From the NCBI GenBank assembly GCA_017654935.2, contig CM065682.1, positions 34,839,349 through 34,903,348 on the forward strand: a DNA stretch of 64,000 nucleotides, in the 5' to 3' direction. The notes below the pieces were generated by a model. That model ran no database searches. It was not told the DNA's origin and saw only the letters and a program-made list of their open reading frames with translations. This document shows positions 36,221 to 48,097 of this stretch, piece after piece. Position 1 is the first letter of the stretch. Each line of letters starts with the position of its first letter. Origin of the DNA: Phymorhynchus buccinoides. Taxonomy: Eukaryota; Mollusca; Gastropoda; Neogastropoda; Raphitomidae. Both the position numbers and the translations under genes were made by a program.

Positions 36221-37737
36221 GTATAACATTGTTTTTTTTTTTAAACATCATAGTGAAACAAAGAATTGATGACAATTAGGCGTGAAAGCAACCTCGATCC
36301 ATCATAGGTACCAGTATTTAAAAGGCCAAACCAATAACGAACAAAGCATAAAACTGAGATGTAAACATTCGTTTCACATATGGCATGCATATAAATGTCG
36401 TTGTACGTCACGGCAATAGAGTATATACAGTATGAATTCAATATCAAACAGGATTATAACAGGGCTCTACTTATGTTTTGTCCGCACTATATTTTTGCAT
36501 CGTGAACGGAAGGTCAAAAACTGAATTGTAAGGAAAGGTTCCAAATTGATGAACCTGAAAATGAAAAACTTGATTTGTAATTTTCTTATTCTGGTGTTTG
36601 GGCATAATGTGTTTACTGAACCGATAACGAAGTTGTGCCGGCTAACTAATTTTTTTAGGTATGTGGGCTAAGTCATTTCTGCACTTTGTACATGAGGATT
36701 GCTTTGTTGTACTTTAGTTGTGAATATAACAGAAATGGATGTTTTAATTTTGCTTGTTTTTATGATGTGGTGAAGTTTGGTCAGGAAGAATTAATTTTAG
36801 CTTCTCGTTTTGTAGACATCATTGAGTTTTTAATAGGTGACATTTGGCGGCAGCACATCCCAAACTACAGATGCGTAGTTGACGTGAGAGAGACAGTGGG
36901 CATGACGAACATTGTGCGTTCCTCTGTATCTATGAATGGTTTATTGGTGTGTTTTTTTTAGGCAGGAATAGGTTTTCGCGCATCTTGTGTGCTACCTTCT
37001 CATATGGTGTCTGCCCCATCGGTTCTTCGTCTATGACACACCCATGACTCAGTGCCTTTACTTGATCAATGATTTATCCTTTTGTTAAACTTGGAATTAG
37101 ATGTTCGTTCTGATGTTTTTTGTCTTGAAGTAATTACCTGCTTTTGGTTTGTTCGTAGGGTTTGCGGACCATCAGGTGTGGTCACACAAGCAGAACATCA
37201 TATAAAGCTGTTTGTAATTAGGCTTTGAATTGAGAATAGACGACTGCACTAGGAGTGGGGGATCGTCCGTCAGCAAACAGATCGCTTGAAACCTTTCATA
37301 TCTGATATTGAAAGTGGTAGTCAGTGATGCAGAGCAGAAAGAGGGGTCCTAATTGCAGATCCTTGCGTAAACCTTCTTATGATCTTTGTATAGAAACTAC
37401 ACCCTTATTTAAGACGCACAGGTCTATCAAGGGACCACATAGAAGCAGGCCTTCATTTTTCCGTGGCCGCGAACCTTGTTGCAGACAGGTGCTTATAGCT
37501 GCATCGTTTCAGCCGGTGTCCAGGACTTTTCCCACTGATTGTCACACCACTGACTTTCGCACCGACTTTTCACACCCTAGGTCTTATCCCACCCGGACTT
37601 TTTAACACCCAATCATACTACTACATGACAAGCTTCAAGCATGCATACACGCACATATACAATGGCACCATCATCCGATCGTCTTTTGCTGACTTTGAAA
37701 TGGCAATGCGTAATGCCAGTCAAGGCCATTTTTTGAG
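36220..37737. other. No gene recognised
   Basis: AT-rich sequence. The 36686-36961 open frame lacks splice context and similarity to any family I know. Confidence 0.45.
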
Positions 37738-38900
37738 CGTGCTCAAATTAACCACTGCCATTTCACTCTGTCACCACGTCTTATGAACATGTGCAGGCCC
37801 ATTTTCTCTGGCGCAACTTTTTCGACAAGTTGCTTATAGCTGCTTCGGTTCAGCTGTTTGGATGACTTTTGTATTTCAGATGCAGGGGTGGGTAGGGCAT
37901 TCTCCTGATGTTTTCCATTGCTATGCATACTTTTTCCTCTCTTCTATCTTCCAGAGGGCGCCAAAACTGGTTGCTTTTCCATGCTTGTTGATAGAGTTGT
38001 TTTCATACCCACCGAGTGATGAAACTAGTCCTGCAGTTTGCACTTTGTCGAGACGACTTTCATTTGTTTTTGTGCTGTGGGCCCAAGCAGCACTGCATAT
38101 TCCAGGCTGGTCTTACAGTGCCCTTTATACTGTCTGCACGATCTTGCTGTTTGCGCCCCAAGATGTTCCAGTCCAGCTTTTTCATGATGGCAAGCTTTTG
38201 GTACCTTTCTTAGTTCCATTGTCCTGACGCTTGTCCCAGCTTTACACCCCATGTAGGTGGAAGTATTTTTATTGTTGAATCTCTCTCCCATTCAACCTCA
38301 GTTTTGCGTTTTCCGGCATGGATGAGAAACTGTATTGACGGTTTTCGTGGTGCTGTTTCCACACCCTAGTCCAAAGCCCATCTTCCAACATGATCCATTG
38401 CTTTCCTGCATCCTTTGGCTTGCAGTTGATAGATGCCTCTGCAGCGTTCCAGACAGCAAAGTCGTCGGCATGGAGGGCTCTGGAGACATGCCTGGTAGTT
38501 TCTCTGGCAATGTCATCGACTAAGTTGAAGGAAGGGAGTCGAGGGAGATAACTCCTCCTTGAGCACACCCTACTGCTGTAGAGTGACTGTTGACTGATCT
38601 TCCCATCAAGTTTCACCTCGCTCTTTCGGTACTGAGGGAAAATTTGTGATCCGTTGAATTTTCCCTTCTACTGTTTTGTTCAGCATCTTCAGAACAGGCC
38701 TGTCCTCCGTACCTTGTCAAGGGCCTAGTCAGTTCTACGAAGACTACAAGTACCTTGTTCTTTTCCTGTAAGGCATTTTCCAATCTCTGACAAGGTAAAA
38801 CCAGCTGTCCTCTGTGCTGCGTTCTTCCTGTAGGCTGACAAGTGTTGCTGAGTAGGTGGTTCTCTTCACTGTGCTACTTTTTTCTTGTAAGTCATGGTCC
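37738..38900 (-). mobile_element. Decayed LINE reverse transcriptase, 3' half
   Basis: Minus strand: a region equivalent to the GVPQG block, broken; RHVSRALHADDFAVWNAAEA with an intact HADD catalytic pair at 38461-38472; then LEDGLWTRVW, FSSMPENAKLRLNGREIQ, a stop and frame changes. GTSWGANSKIVQTV and SRLDKVQTAG (thumb) and a C-terminal segment to about 37740 follow. This resembles Jockey-type LINEs common in marine invertebrates. It is certainly inactive. Confidence 0.8.
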
Positions 38901-39927
38901 AAAGGTGAGGTTTTGACAATTTTCGGGTAAAACGAAGGCTACTGAATACTGGACATTCTTTCATCACAACTCATTGAAACATTCATGTAATCTGCCTTGA
39001 CACTGCAACCTATCTAGTGTCAGAATCTATGTGAATTTGTTAATAGCATTTAGACGATGAACATTTTAAAAAAATTGTTGCAGTATTTGACCATATTCTC
39101 TCTTAAATTGTAATTGTTCACATACTAGTAAGAAAAAAAAGCAACGATGAATCACTTTCTTTTTCTTTTCTTCTTCAATTCTTGATCCTTTATTTTTCTT
39201 TATGATAGAGAAATCATGTATATTCTACATATAAACAACAAAAACCAATATGTTACGAGCTTTTTAATAAATGATGCAATTTTTTTCAAGCCCACCCCTG
39301 ATTTTTCAGCTGGACTCATTCAAGACTTACATCCCGTGATTAGTTTGCCTCAAAGAAGTATTTTTTTGACATCTGTTTGGTTTTTTATTACCGTGTGTTT
39401 TTTCTTTAAAAACTTGAATTGTTTAAAATAAATGTGTATGTTTTAAAAGTACACCTTTTGTTAGCAATATACTTCCCCAATAGAAAGAAACATGTATATT
39501 TTGCAATAATAATAATTATTATTGTGGCATTATTGTGAATTCCGGCAACACACGTGACCACCATGTGAGCGACACGCGTCCTACCGCGTATCTTTAAACA
39601 TGCTCAACCATTAACAACACTCAAAAGGTTTGGCGTTGTACTTCACATTCATTTAAAGAACATTTCCTTGATCCAGATCCATTTGCAATTCATTTATATC
39701 GTAAGCTGTATTAGGATGGTGGACAATCTACGTCTTGTAACTGTAAACGCTTGTAAAGGAGGTAAGGGGTATCTTTTTTGGGGGGGGCAAAAACTATAAA
39801 TGTAATGTCGATGGCAGAATGATTTATTTCCAGTAACGTTCTAAGCTTGATTGATGAGTGAATGTGGTCTATGATTTCTATGAAATGTTCATCGTTTTAA
39901 CTCTTTACTCTTGTATAATGTGTGTGT

Positions 39928-39958
<31 letters not shown>

Positions 39959-40879
39959 ATTGTGTTGTGTGCGGTGCGTGTGCCGCGCGTGTGGTGTGCG
40001 TGGTTTGCGTGCGTGTGCGTCGTGCGTATGCGTTGCGCACGTGCGTGTCTTCCTGTTCAGAATCTGGTCAGCACTTGTCAGCAAGCCTTCTCTACTCGGA
40101 TGGTACACCTTCAGAGCCGGATGAAAACACTGCAAGAAAAATCTTTCTTCAAGACAGCAGATGGCCTACTTTCCTGGCAGCTGGAGGAAAACTCTTCAAA
40201 CTTGGGGCGACGCCCCTTCAGAGTTTGGAGGAAAATCACTGCCTGTCTTCAGCATCGTGTGACGCGCGTTTTTGCAGCACGAGGCGACCACTTCAAAGCT
40301 GTCAGATGTTCTTCCGTCACCCAACATGACACAACAATGTCATTTTCCTTTCTGGAATCTCTGTATAATTAATTTGGTGAGGTGATGAATCAGTTTACTG
40401 ACCTATCAACATCATTTTTCAGACCCTAAGAATTTATGGCAATGCAGTTTGCCTCAATTGAGCCCTCCTTCTAAGAAGCTTACATTGGTTCTCATTTTCT
40501 AAAGCTTATATTTGTTTGTTGATTCTTTGTCTTTCATCTTTCTTATGTCATTTCTCACTTCCTTTTGGTCACACCAAAATAATGACTTTGCGAAGCCTTT
40601 GATTTCCTCAGTGTCACTGTCGAAGCAGTGTAACATTGATTATTTAGTTTAATTTTACAAGACCATAGTATGATGTTCTAGCTCTACAATCATGAATTGT
40701 TATAAGAAAATTTCCAAAGCTTGATGTGTTTTTTCATCTAACAAAGAAAAGGCGGAGTCTATTGCTGATACGTTTGCTTCAAAATGAGTCCAAACTGAGC
40801 AGCTGCCTTCCGAAGAACATCTCAAAGGAAGACTTTGAAAAGAATCATCAGAATTTTTAATACTCTCCTAGACACCAAT
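38901..40879. other. No gene recognised; TG/GC tract
   Basis: Contains a TG-rich tract with CG steps (39919-40046), followed by an open frame to 40372 whose protein I do not recognise and which starts inside the repeat. A TAATAATAATTATTATTG near-palindrome lies at 39507-39525. Confidence 0.45.
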
Positions 40880-42000
40880 CGATCATATATCATACTACTT
40901 AACTCTAATGAACTCATTTTATTATCTTTCACGTGCAGACTCTGGTAAACCGCTACTAGGGTAGCAGACCCTATTTTTTATCACAGGATAAAGGCATTTT
41001 CCCGCACTGCTTTTATCTCAGTTGTTAGAATTGTATCAAAGGTGGTTGGAAATCTGGTTTGGTTCCGGCAGATTGAAAAAAATCTATGGTTATTCCTTAT
41101 CTAAAGCAAGGTAAACGTACAATAATCCTGGTATATACCACCTATTCATTAACTCCTCAAATTGGAACACGTTTTTGCAAAAAAGAATAATGGAACAATA
41201 GGTTAGATCACTACCTTGAAAAACACGGAGTCTCCCCCATTTTCAAGCTGGTGTTATATGGGGTAGGGGGTTACTGATCATCCTGTTCATTTAACTTCTC
41301 ACTTAAAAACCAGCTTCAGCAAATAGACGACTCTATGAGGAGTTTTGCTACTTTTTTATGTTGCATCAGGGCTAGTTCCGTTTGGCATTTCGAGTTATTA
41401 CATAAAGCTTATAAAATTAGTATTCAAGTCTGCCCCACATGGCCGAAAGGCCAACATGGCCTAAAACCCTTATTTCGTATTCAGTCCTCAGCCCCGGAGC
41501 TCAGTGGTTAGAGCTGCGAACTAGTGACTGGGAGATTCGCCGCTTTTCGGAAGAGTGTGATTTTTTTTTATTTTTTAAATGTTAAAAAAGGAATACAAGT
41601 CCGTTTTCTTTAATTTTCTAAATCATTTCTATCAAATTCACTTTAATGTCAATGGAATCCTTTGAGTTCTATGGTTTCTAAAATTGGTGTTCCCTCACGG
41701 TAGCTATTTCCCTATCCTTTTCTCTTTAATGCTTGGCGACATTAAGTAGATAAATTACTAGGCGACATTGCCTTATGGCAACACGTAAATTGTAATTTTT
41801 CTAAAAAACAACGTAAAAGGAATAATAATTGTTATTAATTTTCAAGAAGTGGTAGACGTTTATATGAGACTATTATGATGTCAAATGGTTTTCTCTGTTC
41901 AGTAAGCAGCTTTGTTATATTTACAAATAAATAAATCGAATTTGTAAAAGGGGTTTTTTAAAAACTGTTTCATAGAGTTAATAATTTTATTATTTACCCT
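40880..42000 (+). mobile_element. Probable heavily decayed LINE
   Basis: Scattered reverse-transcriptase-like pieces in changing frames: TDHPVHLTSHLKTSFSK at 41274-41325, resembling the TDHLVxLxxxIxxAFxx motif, and VFPHGSYFPILFSLMLGD at about 41686-41742, resembling VPQGSxLSPxLFxxxxxD. The order and spacing fit one element. There is a SINE-like insertion at 41431-41560. Too decayed for family assignment. Confidence 0.45.
41431..41560 (+). mobile_element. SINE-like insertion
   Basis: TGCCCCACATGGCCGAAAGG, then CCTAAAACCC, is shared in reverse with 47632-47662. It is followed by a tRNA-like head CCCCGGAGCTCAGTGGTTAG leading to AGCTGCGAAC and GACTGGGAGATTCG. The A-box is good and the B-box poor. 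This is possibly the tail of one SINE joined to the head of another. Confidence 0.5.
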
Positions 42001-42597
42001 AGTAGTTTCAATTCTTGAATTTTTTCCATTGCAAACTTCTCGTGGTGGTAGAGCATATACCTATTTAGTTGAGAAAGGCCTATTAGTCCGGGGGTCTTAG
42101 CGAATTATTCTGCAAAATGATCATACTGTTTATAGGTTTTTTGGGTGTGCTGTTAGAGGGCATCACTAGTTAAGCTTAATCCGTTCTGGTAGCTAATGTA
42201 ACTGTAAACAACGCCATCATTTCATATTGAGAAATAGAAAAAGATATTGAAGAAATAAAAAACCCAGAAGCAATATCATATATAACCTATGGATAATGTT
42301 GGTGTCAGGATGGCCTAGTCTTGCTAAAAACAATTGATGGTGATATCGTTATACGTTTGGCATTATCAACTTTATGTACATAGGTTGCGTCATATTTGTG
42401 AAAAGAAAAAGAAAAGAGAGTGGAGGAAAAAAAAAAAGAGGGTAAGGGCCTTTGGCTTGCTTTTAAAGTTGATGTCCTTCTCCGATGTTTTCTTGTAGCC
42501 TGTTGCTCCTTTCATGGCTACGGGTCTCTGGTCTTCCTAGAGGTCCGTTGGGTTTCTGGTGTTCTCCTCTCGTCGGGGCCTTTCCTCTTATGAGAGT
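42001..42597. other. No gene recognised
   Basis: Sequence up to the second gap. No exon or element was identified, although the minus strand may belong to the retroelement-like frame seen on the other side of the gap. Confidence 0.4.
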
Positions 42598-43097
42598 NNN
42601 NNNNNNNNNNNNNNNNNNNNNNNNNNNNNNNNNNNNNNNNNNNNNNNNNNNNNNNNNNNNNNNNNNNNNNNNNNNNNNNNNNNNNNNNNNNNNNNNNNNN
42701 NNNNNNNNNNNNNNNNNNNNNNNNNNNNNNNNNNNNNNNNNNNNNNNNNNNNNNNNNNNNNNNNNNNNNNNNNNNNNNNNNNNNNNNNNNNNNNNNNNNN
42801 NNNNNNNNNNNNNNNNNNNNNNNNNNNNNNNNNNNNNNNNNNNNNNNNNNNNNNNNNNNNNNNNNNNNNNNNNNNNNNNNNNNNNNNNNNNNNNNNNNNN
42901 NNNNNNNNNNNNNNNNNNNNNNNNNNNNNNNNNNNNNNNNNNNNNNNNNNNNNNNNNNNNNNNNNNNNNNNNNNNNNNNNNNNNNNNNNNNNNNNNNNNN
43001 NNNNNNNNNNNNNNNNNNNNNNNNNNNNNNNNNNNNNNNNNNNNNNNNNNNNNNNNNNNNNNNNNNNNNNNNNNNNNNNNNNNNNNNNNNNNNNNNN
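42598..43097. other. Assembly gap (500 N)
   Basis: Second fixed-length gap. It separates the minus-strand and plus-strand receptor fragments, so their head-to-head arrangement depends on this join. Confidence 0.99.
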
Positions 43098-43990
43098 GGG
43101 GACATGTGTTTCACTGAGAATAGCTAGGGGGGTAGGGTGAGGCTGTTTGTTGCTTGTTTCCTTGTTATTGCTGTTTTCTCTAGTACTGTTGGGGGTGACG
43201 TGTTGGTTTGCCTTATCTTTGTGCGTGTTTCTACTTATCTGTTTGTTCTCTGTAGTTGTTGCACGCTGTGATGATTTGGTGTCATTAACATCTTCCTCTA
43301 ATTGCGATAGAGCTGAAAATGTGTTGCCTGTTTCTACTTGCTGATCTGGAGCGGGAGGACTGTTGTTTGACCGACTGCTTGTTTGTTTGCTTGCATGAAG
43401 TGTGTTTATCTGCTTCCTCATTTCACTGTTGACGTGTTGCTGACTGTCTTTGAGTGATTGCAGTTTGCTTGTAGTATCTTTGAGTTGGTGGTGTAGCACT
43501 TTTTTTTATTCCTTAAGGTCGTCTACCTCTTGAGAGTGTTCTTGCTTCAATGTTTTGATTGCGTTTTTGAGTCTAACTTCTGTGTCATTGATGCTGAGAG
43601 TGTTCTGCTGTGCGTGCTGTGTGTAACCTGAGTCAGTTGTTGTGTCAGTGACTGTACCTGAGATGTTAGAGTGGTGATGACCTTGCTTGCTGCCATCAGT
43701 TCGTGGTACAGTTGGGGGGCTGAAAGTAGTTCTGGCCCAGAGATGATGACACCGACGGCTTCGAGTTTGGATGAAGGTGAACAGGGGGGTGGAGTTTTCT
43801 CCCCGTCCCTAGGGGATGGGGGAAGGGAGGGAGGGAGGTTGCCAGGGGAGGAAGAATGTGAACTGGAAGCGGCAGTGAGAGATTCAGGGGAGTGGTCTGT
43901 CTGTACAGCAGTTTCAGAGAGGGATGGTGGGGGCTTAAGTAAGGGATTACTGTTACCAGTTGGATCGTTGTTCACAGCTGTAGAGAGAAT
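43098..43990 (-). pseudogene. Broken coiled-coil ORF, possibly a retroelement ORF1
   Basis: Minus-strand frames join into one protein-like text: a Pro/Ser-rich segment (SLPPSPRDGEKTPPPCSPSS), then heptad-like LTSQVQSLTQQLTQV. After a frame change come INDTEVRLKNAIKTLKQEHS and QEVDDLKE, and after another LHHQLKDTTSKLQSLKDSQ, then a Ser/Thr/Asn-rich stretch ending near LAILSETHVP at the gap. A coiled coil preceded by low complexity fits ORF1 proteins of LINEs, but I see no zinc knuckle or RRM. At least two frameshifts (near 43610 and 43500). Identity uncertain. Confidence 0.45.
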
Positions 43991-44121
43991 ACAGAATACC
44001 ACCCGTGTAGGACAAAAGCCCATCGGACAGAACACCAACCATTTAGGACAAAAGCCCACCAGACAGAATACCACTCATATAGGACAAAAGCCAACCGGAC
44101 AGAATACCCCTCATGTAGGAC

Positions 44122-44126
<5 letters not shown>
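43989..44126. repeat. 36-bp satellite, detached block
   Basis: Just under four units of the 36-bp repeat seen at 44681-45171. Its text matches 44974-45109 almost base for base, so this block was copied from that part of the main array. An AG and poly-G tract follows (44127-44162). Confidence 0.9.
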
Positions 44127-44162
<36 letters not shown>

Positions 44163-44520
44163 AGAAACACACAGGCAGACAGATAGAGGACTATGCCTGG
44201 GTTCTCTGGCCATAATCCATTTGTGCTGACATTTTAGATTTTAATAAGCGTTAATAAGTGTTTTCACTTTGGGTGTTGATGACTTGAAGAGTGGCAGATA
44301 GTTCTTGATTGTGTCATGGATGGAGCATTTGCGGTCTATCAGCACAGCTTTTGTGTATTCTTCAAACTGCTGCTTCCCGAGTGACTCCACATTGCGAACT
44401 GTGTTTGTGACTGATTCATCCAAAACATCACAAGTGTCCAAGGTTTGCAGCTCAAGAGAACTATCTAAGAATGGGTTGCCCATTTCACTGATAGTCTGGA
44501 TGAGATTCAGTGTGCTCTGT

Positions 44521-45239
44521 GACGACGCGTTTTGAAATAACAACGCGTTTTGAAATAATGAAATAATTATTTCAAAGCGCGTTGAGTTTATTTCAAAACG
44601 CGTTGGTGTGTGTCGACACGTTTTGAAATAAAACTGCGATTTGAAATAAATTCAACGAAGTCTTTGTGTAGACCCAATCAGGACAAAAACCCACTGGACA
44701 AAACACTACCCATGCAGGACAAAAGCCCACTGGACAAAACACCACCCATGAAGGACAAAACCCCACTGGACAAAACACTACCCACGCAGGACAAAAGCCC
44801 ACTGGACAAAACACCACCCATGAAGGACAAAAACCCACTGAACAAAACACTACCCATGCAGGACAAAAGCCCACCGGACAAACACCAAAAAGGCCCACCA
44901 GACAAAACACCACCCATGAAGGACAAAAGCCCACTGGACAGAATCTCACCCATGTAGGACAAAAACCCACCGGACAGAATACCACCCATGTAGGACAAAA
45001 GCCCATCGGACAGAACACCAACCATTTAGGACAAAAGCCCACCAGACAGAATACCACTCATATAGGACAAAAGCCAACCGGACAGAATACCCCTCATGTA
45101 GGACAAAAGCACACTGGATAGAATACCACATATGTAGGACAAAAGCCCATCGGGCAGAATACCACTGGATCAAATAAAGTCATTCAATTAAAGGGAATTA
45201 AACCGGTGCTTTAAATTATTTCAAAACGCGTCGTCACAA
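44521..45239. mobile_element. TIR element with 8-bp target duplication, carrying a satellite
   Basis: The ends are GACGACGCGTTTTGAAATAA (44521-44540) and its exact reverse complement (45216-45235), followed by ACAA. The direct repeat TGCTCTGT flanks the element at 44513-44520 and 45240-45247. Removing the element and one copy restores the interrupted reading frame, which proves insertion. Several more ACGCGTTTTGAAATAA words in both orientations lie at 44543-44657. The interior is mainly the 36-bp satellite and there is no transposase. An 8-bp duplication would fit hAT or related superfamilies, but the termini match none I know, and 5 bp with slightly longer ends is also possible. Confidence 0.85.
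44681..45171. repeat. 36-bp tandem repeat array inside the TIR element
   Basis: About 13-14 units of GGACAAAAGCCCACTGGACA followed by AAACACCACCCATGAA, with one shortened unit near 44880. Because 36 is a multiple of 3, the minus strand reads as an open 12-residue repeat (FCPVGFCPSWVV); I regard this as a by-product. Confidence 0.95.
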
Positions 45240-45633
45240 TGCTCTGTTTGAAAGCCTTCTGAGTGGCTAGTCCTTGTTCATGGTGAAGCCGGTTTTGATT
45301 GTCATCTTCTTTTAGGTCTGTCTCAAACTCTTTTAGGAGTCGTGCTTGCTCTGAACAAGCAAGTATCCACTTTCGAAAGGCTGAAGGAGTTTCAGTCAAT
45401 CCAAGGGCACCACCTGCACCTTTCACCATCCCATTGTTTTGTTCATGAGCGTGATCGAGGGGTAAGGCTGAGAACCGTTTGGTTGTTTTTCAGATGACCC
45501 AGTTTCCATTATGCACAAACTCTTCAATGATGGAGGCAGGCAAGGTTTCTATGTCTCTGATGTGCACAGGGATCCGACGCGCATAATTGAAGTGGTCAAA
45601 TGCAAAGAACCACGGAGCCAAATCCCTCAGGAT

Positions 45634-46764
<1,131 letters not shown>

Positions 46765-46881
46765 GTGCGCGCGTGCGTATATGTGTGTTAATTTATATTT
46801 GAAGAATGTTCGTATATGCGTCTGTGCATTTGTATAAGAAAAAGTATAAATCATCTAATGTTCACAATCTGTTCGTTACAG

Positions 46882-47568
46882 ACTATTGTAAACGGATTGT
46901 TACGCCAACCACAGGCCCACGTGGTGATCCTGTTCCTATATGGAAAAGATGTCTCCAAACTGTTTGATGTGGTTTTGTCAAAAAACTTGGAAAACTACTT
47001 TACTTGGATAGGATCCGACAGCGTCGAGTCGACCTTACCCAGGCTTGTAAGATACGGGACCGTCTTACATGGTTCATTTGTCATTGCCTTTCACTCGGTG
47101 TTGGTCAAACGTTTTGAGGAACGATTCCAGCGCATGACCTTAAAAACAGGATCACGAAACCCTTGGTTTGCAAAGTTTGCTGCCCGAGCTTTGAACTGTT
47201 CATTAGACACGTCTGCTGTCAACGCCTGCAATGAATCCAAGGAAATATCGAGTAGTAGAGCATATATTCCAGGTGAAACGACGTCCTTGGCTATCGACTC
47301 TGTCTACGCCTTGGCGCATGCTCTGGATGACCTGCTGAAAACGTGCACTGAAGATGACGTGAAAAAGTGTGTGAAGCCACGGGAGTTGAGAGACAGTTTG
47401 AGAAGGGTGAACTTTGTTGGAGAGGGAGGCAACATCAGCTTTGATGACATAGGGAACGGACGCGTGGGATACGACGTCTTTAATGTTGTGTATAAAGAGA
47501 ATGGATTCAAACGTCAGAGTGTTGGAGTATGGAACCCTGGCACAAACAGCTTTGACTCGTTCAACAAG
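46882..47568 (+). CDS. mGluR-like class C GPCR exon (second half of ligand-binding domain), intact
   Basis: Acceptor TTCGTTACAG, start TIVNGLLRQPQAHVVILFLY, donor GTAAAG after FNK: 687 bp, 229 codons, phase 0 on both sides. It is the same domain as 33452-34139 and has no frame defect. Motifs: YFTWIGSDSVES, VKRFEERFQRMTLKTGSRNP, WFAKFAARALNCSL, AIDSVYALAHALDDLLKTC, KKCVKPRELRDSLRRVNFVG and EGGNISFDDIGNGRVGYD. In mGluRs this lobe supplies part of the agonist pocket. The aspartate in IGSD and the lysine in CVKP appear kept, but the arginine that follows GSD by five positions in mGluR1 is Thr here (Ala in the minus copy). The ligand may therefore not be glutamate; this rests on a by-eye alignment. 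Confidence 0.92.
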
Positions 47569-48097
47569 GTAAAGTAAATGTGCAACGAGGTTTATTTGTC
47601 TTTCACTTTCACTTCTAGTGAAAATAGGGTTTTACGCCCTCTTCGGCCTTTCGGCCATGTGGGGCATTTGTAAATACAAAGATGGTGGGAACAATACTGG
47701 AGGCAATGCCCGGAGGCAGTGCTAAACCAGTAAAGTCCCGATTTCTTAAAATAATACAGATATGTGTAGCAGTAACCACGCCTCGGTTAAACCTCATCGG
47801 CGATGGTACCACCACGTAATGTCGAGCTCTGTGTTTATGCGCCCTTTCCTGTTAATCGTGTAAGGTGCCGTATTAGCTCTGTAGGGGACACTTATTGACA
47901 TAGTACCTCCCAAGGATAGAGACCTCTATCTTAAGGATAATCCAAAAGCTATAAAACTTTCAAAAGTTCTAGATTTATTGAGTTTTGAGGCGTTGAAACG
48001 TGTCCCCTCCATGCACACTACAAACGTGAGATGTGAAACTTGAGTTTAAATGTACTTAAGTTATGTTTCCGTACCTTTTTGCATTTTACTTTTACTA
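47569..48097 (+). other. Receptor intron 1, 5' part with a SINE-like tail
   Basis: The minus strand at 47600-47665 reads ATGCCCCACATGGCCGAAAG, then AAACCCTATTTTCACTAGAA; the first part is shared with 41431-41455. This looks like the 3' end of a SINE whose upstream part may reach 47830. No coding sequence after the exon. Confidence 0.5.

Larger units (their letters stand above)
44241..45633 (-). pseudogene. Conserved uncharacterised ORF, split by an inserted element
   Basis: Minus strand, in one frame from 45633: ILRDLAPWFFAFDHFNYARR, IPVHIRDIETLPASIIEEFV, an in-frame TGA after NWVI at about 45491, KTTKRFSALPLDHAHEQNN, GGALGLTETPSAFRKWILAC and HHEQGLATQKAFKQS. The frame is broken by the element at 44521-45239, and on its far side the protein resumes as STLNLIQTISEMGNPFLDSS and LDTCDVLDESVTNTVRNVES to about 44241. 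I recall this FDHxNYAR / HEQNN / GxLGLTE / MGNPF pattern from uncharacterised, often multi-copy proteins of fish and invertebrates, but know no function. Stop codon plus insertion make it a pseudogene. Confidence 0.75.

Noticed and set aside
39911..40372. Possible gene after the TG/GC tract
   Set aside because: It starts within a microsatellite, has two overlapping frames of similar length, and shows no recognisable domain or splice site.
44593..45173. Minus-strand protein of repeated FCPVGFCPSWVV units
   Set aside because: It is a by-product of a 36-bp satellite that is open in several frames and sits inside a non-coding transposon.
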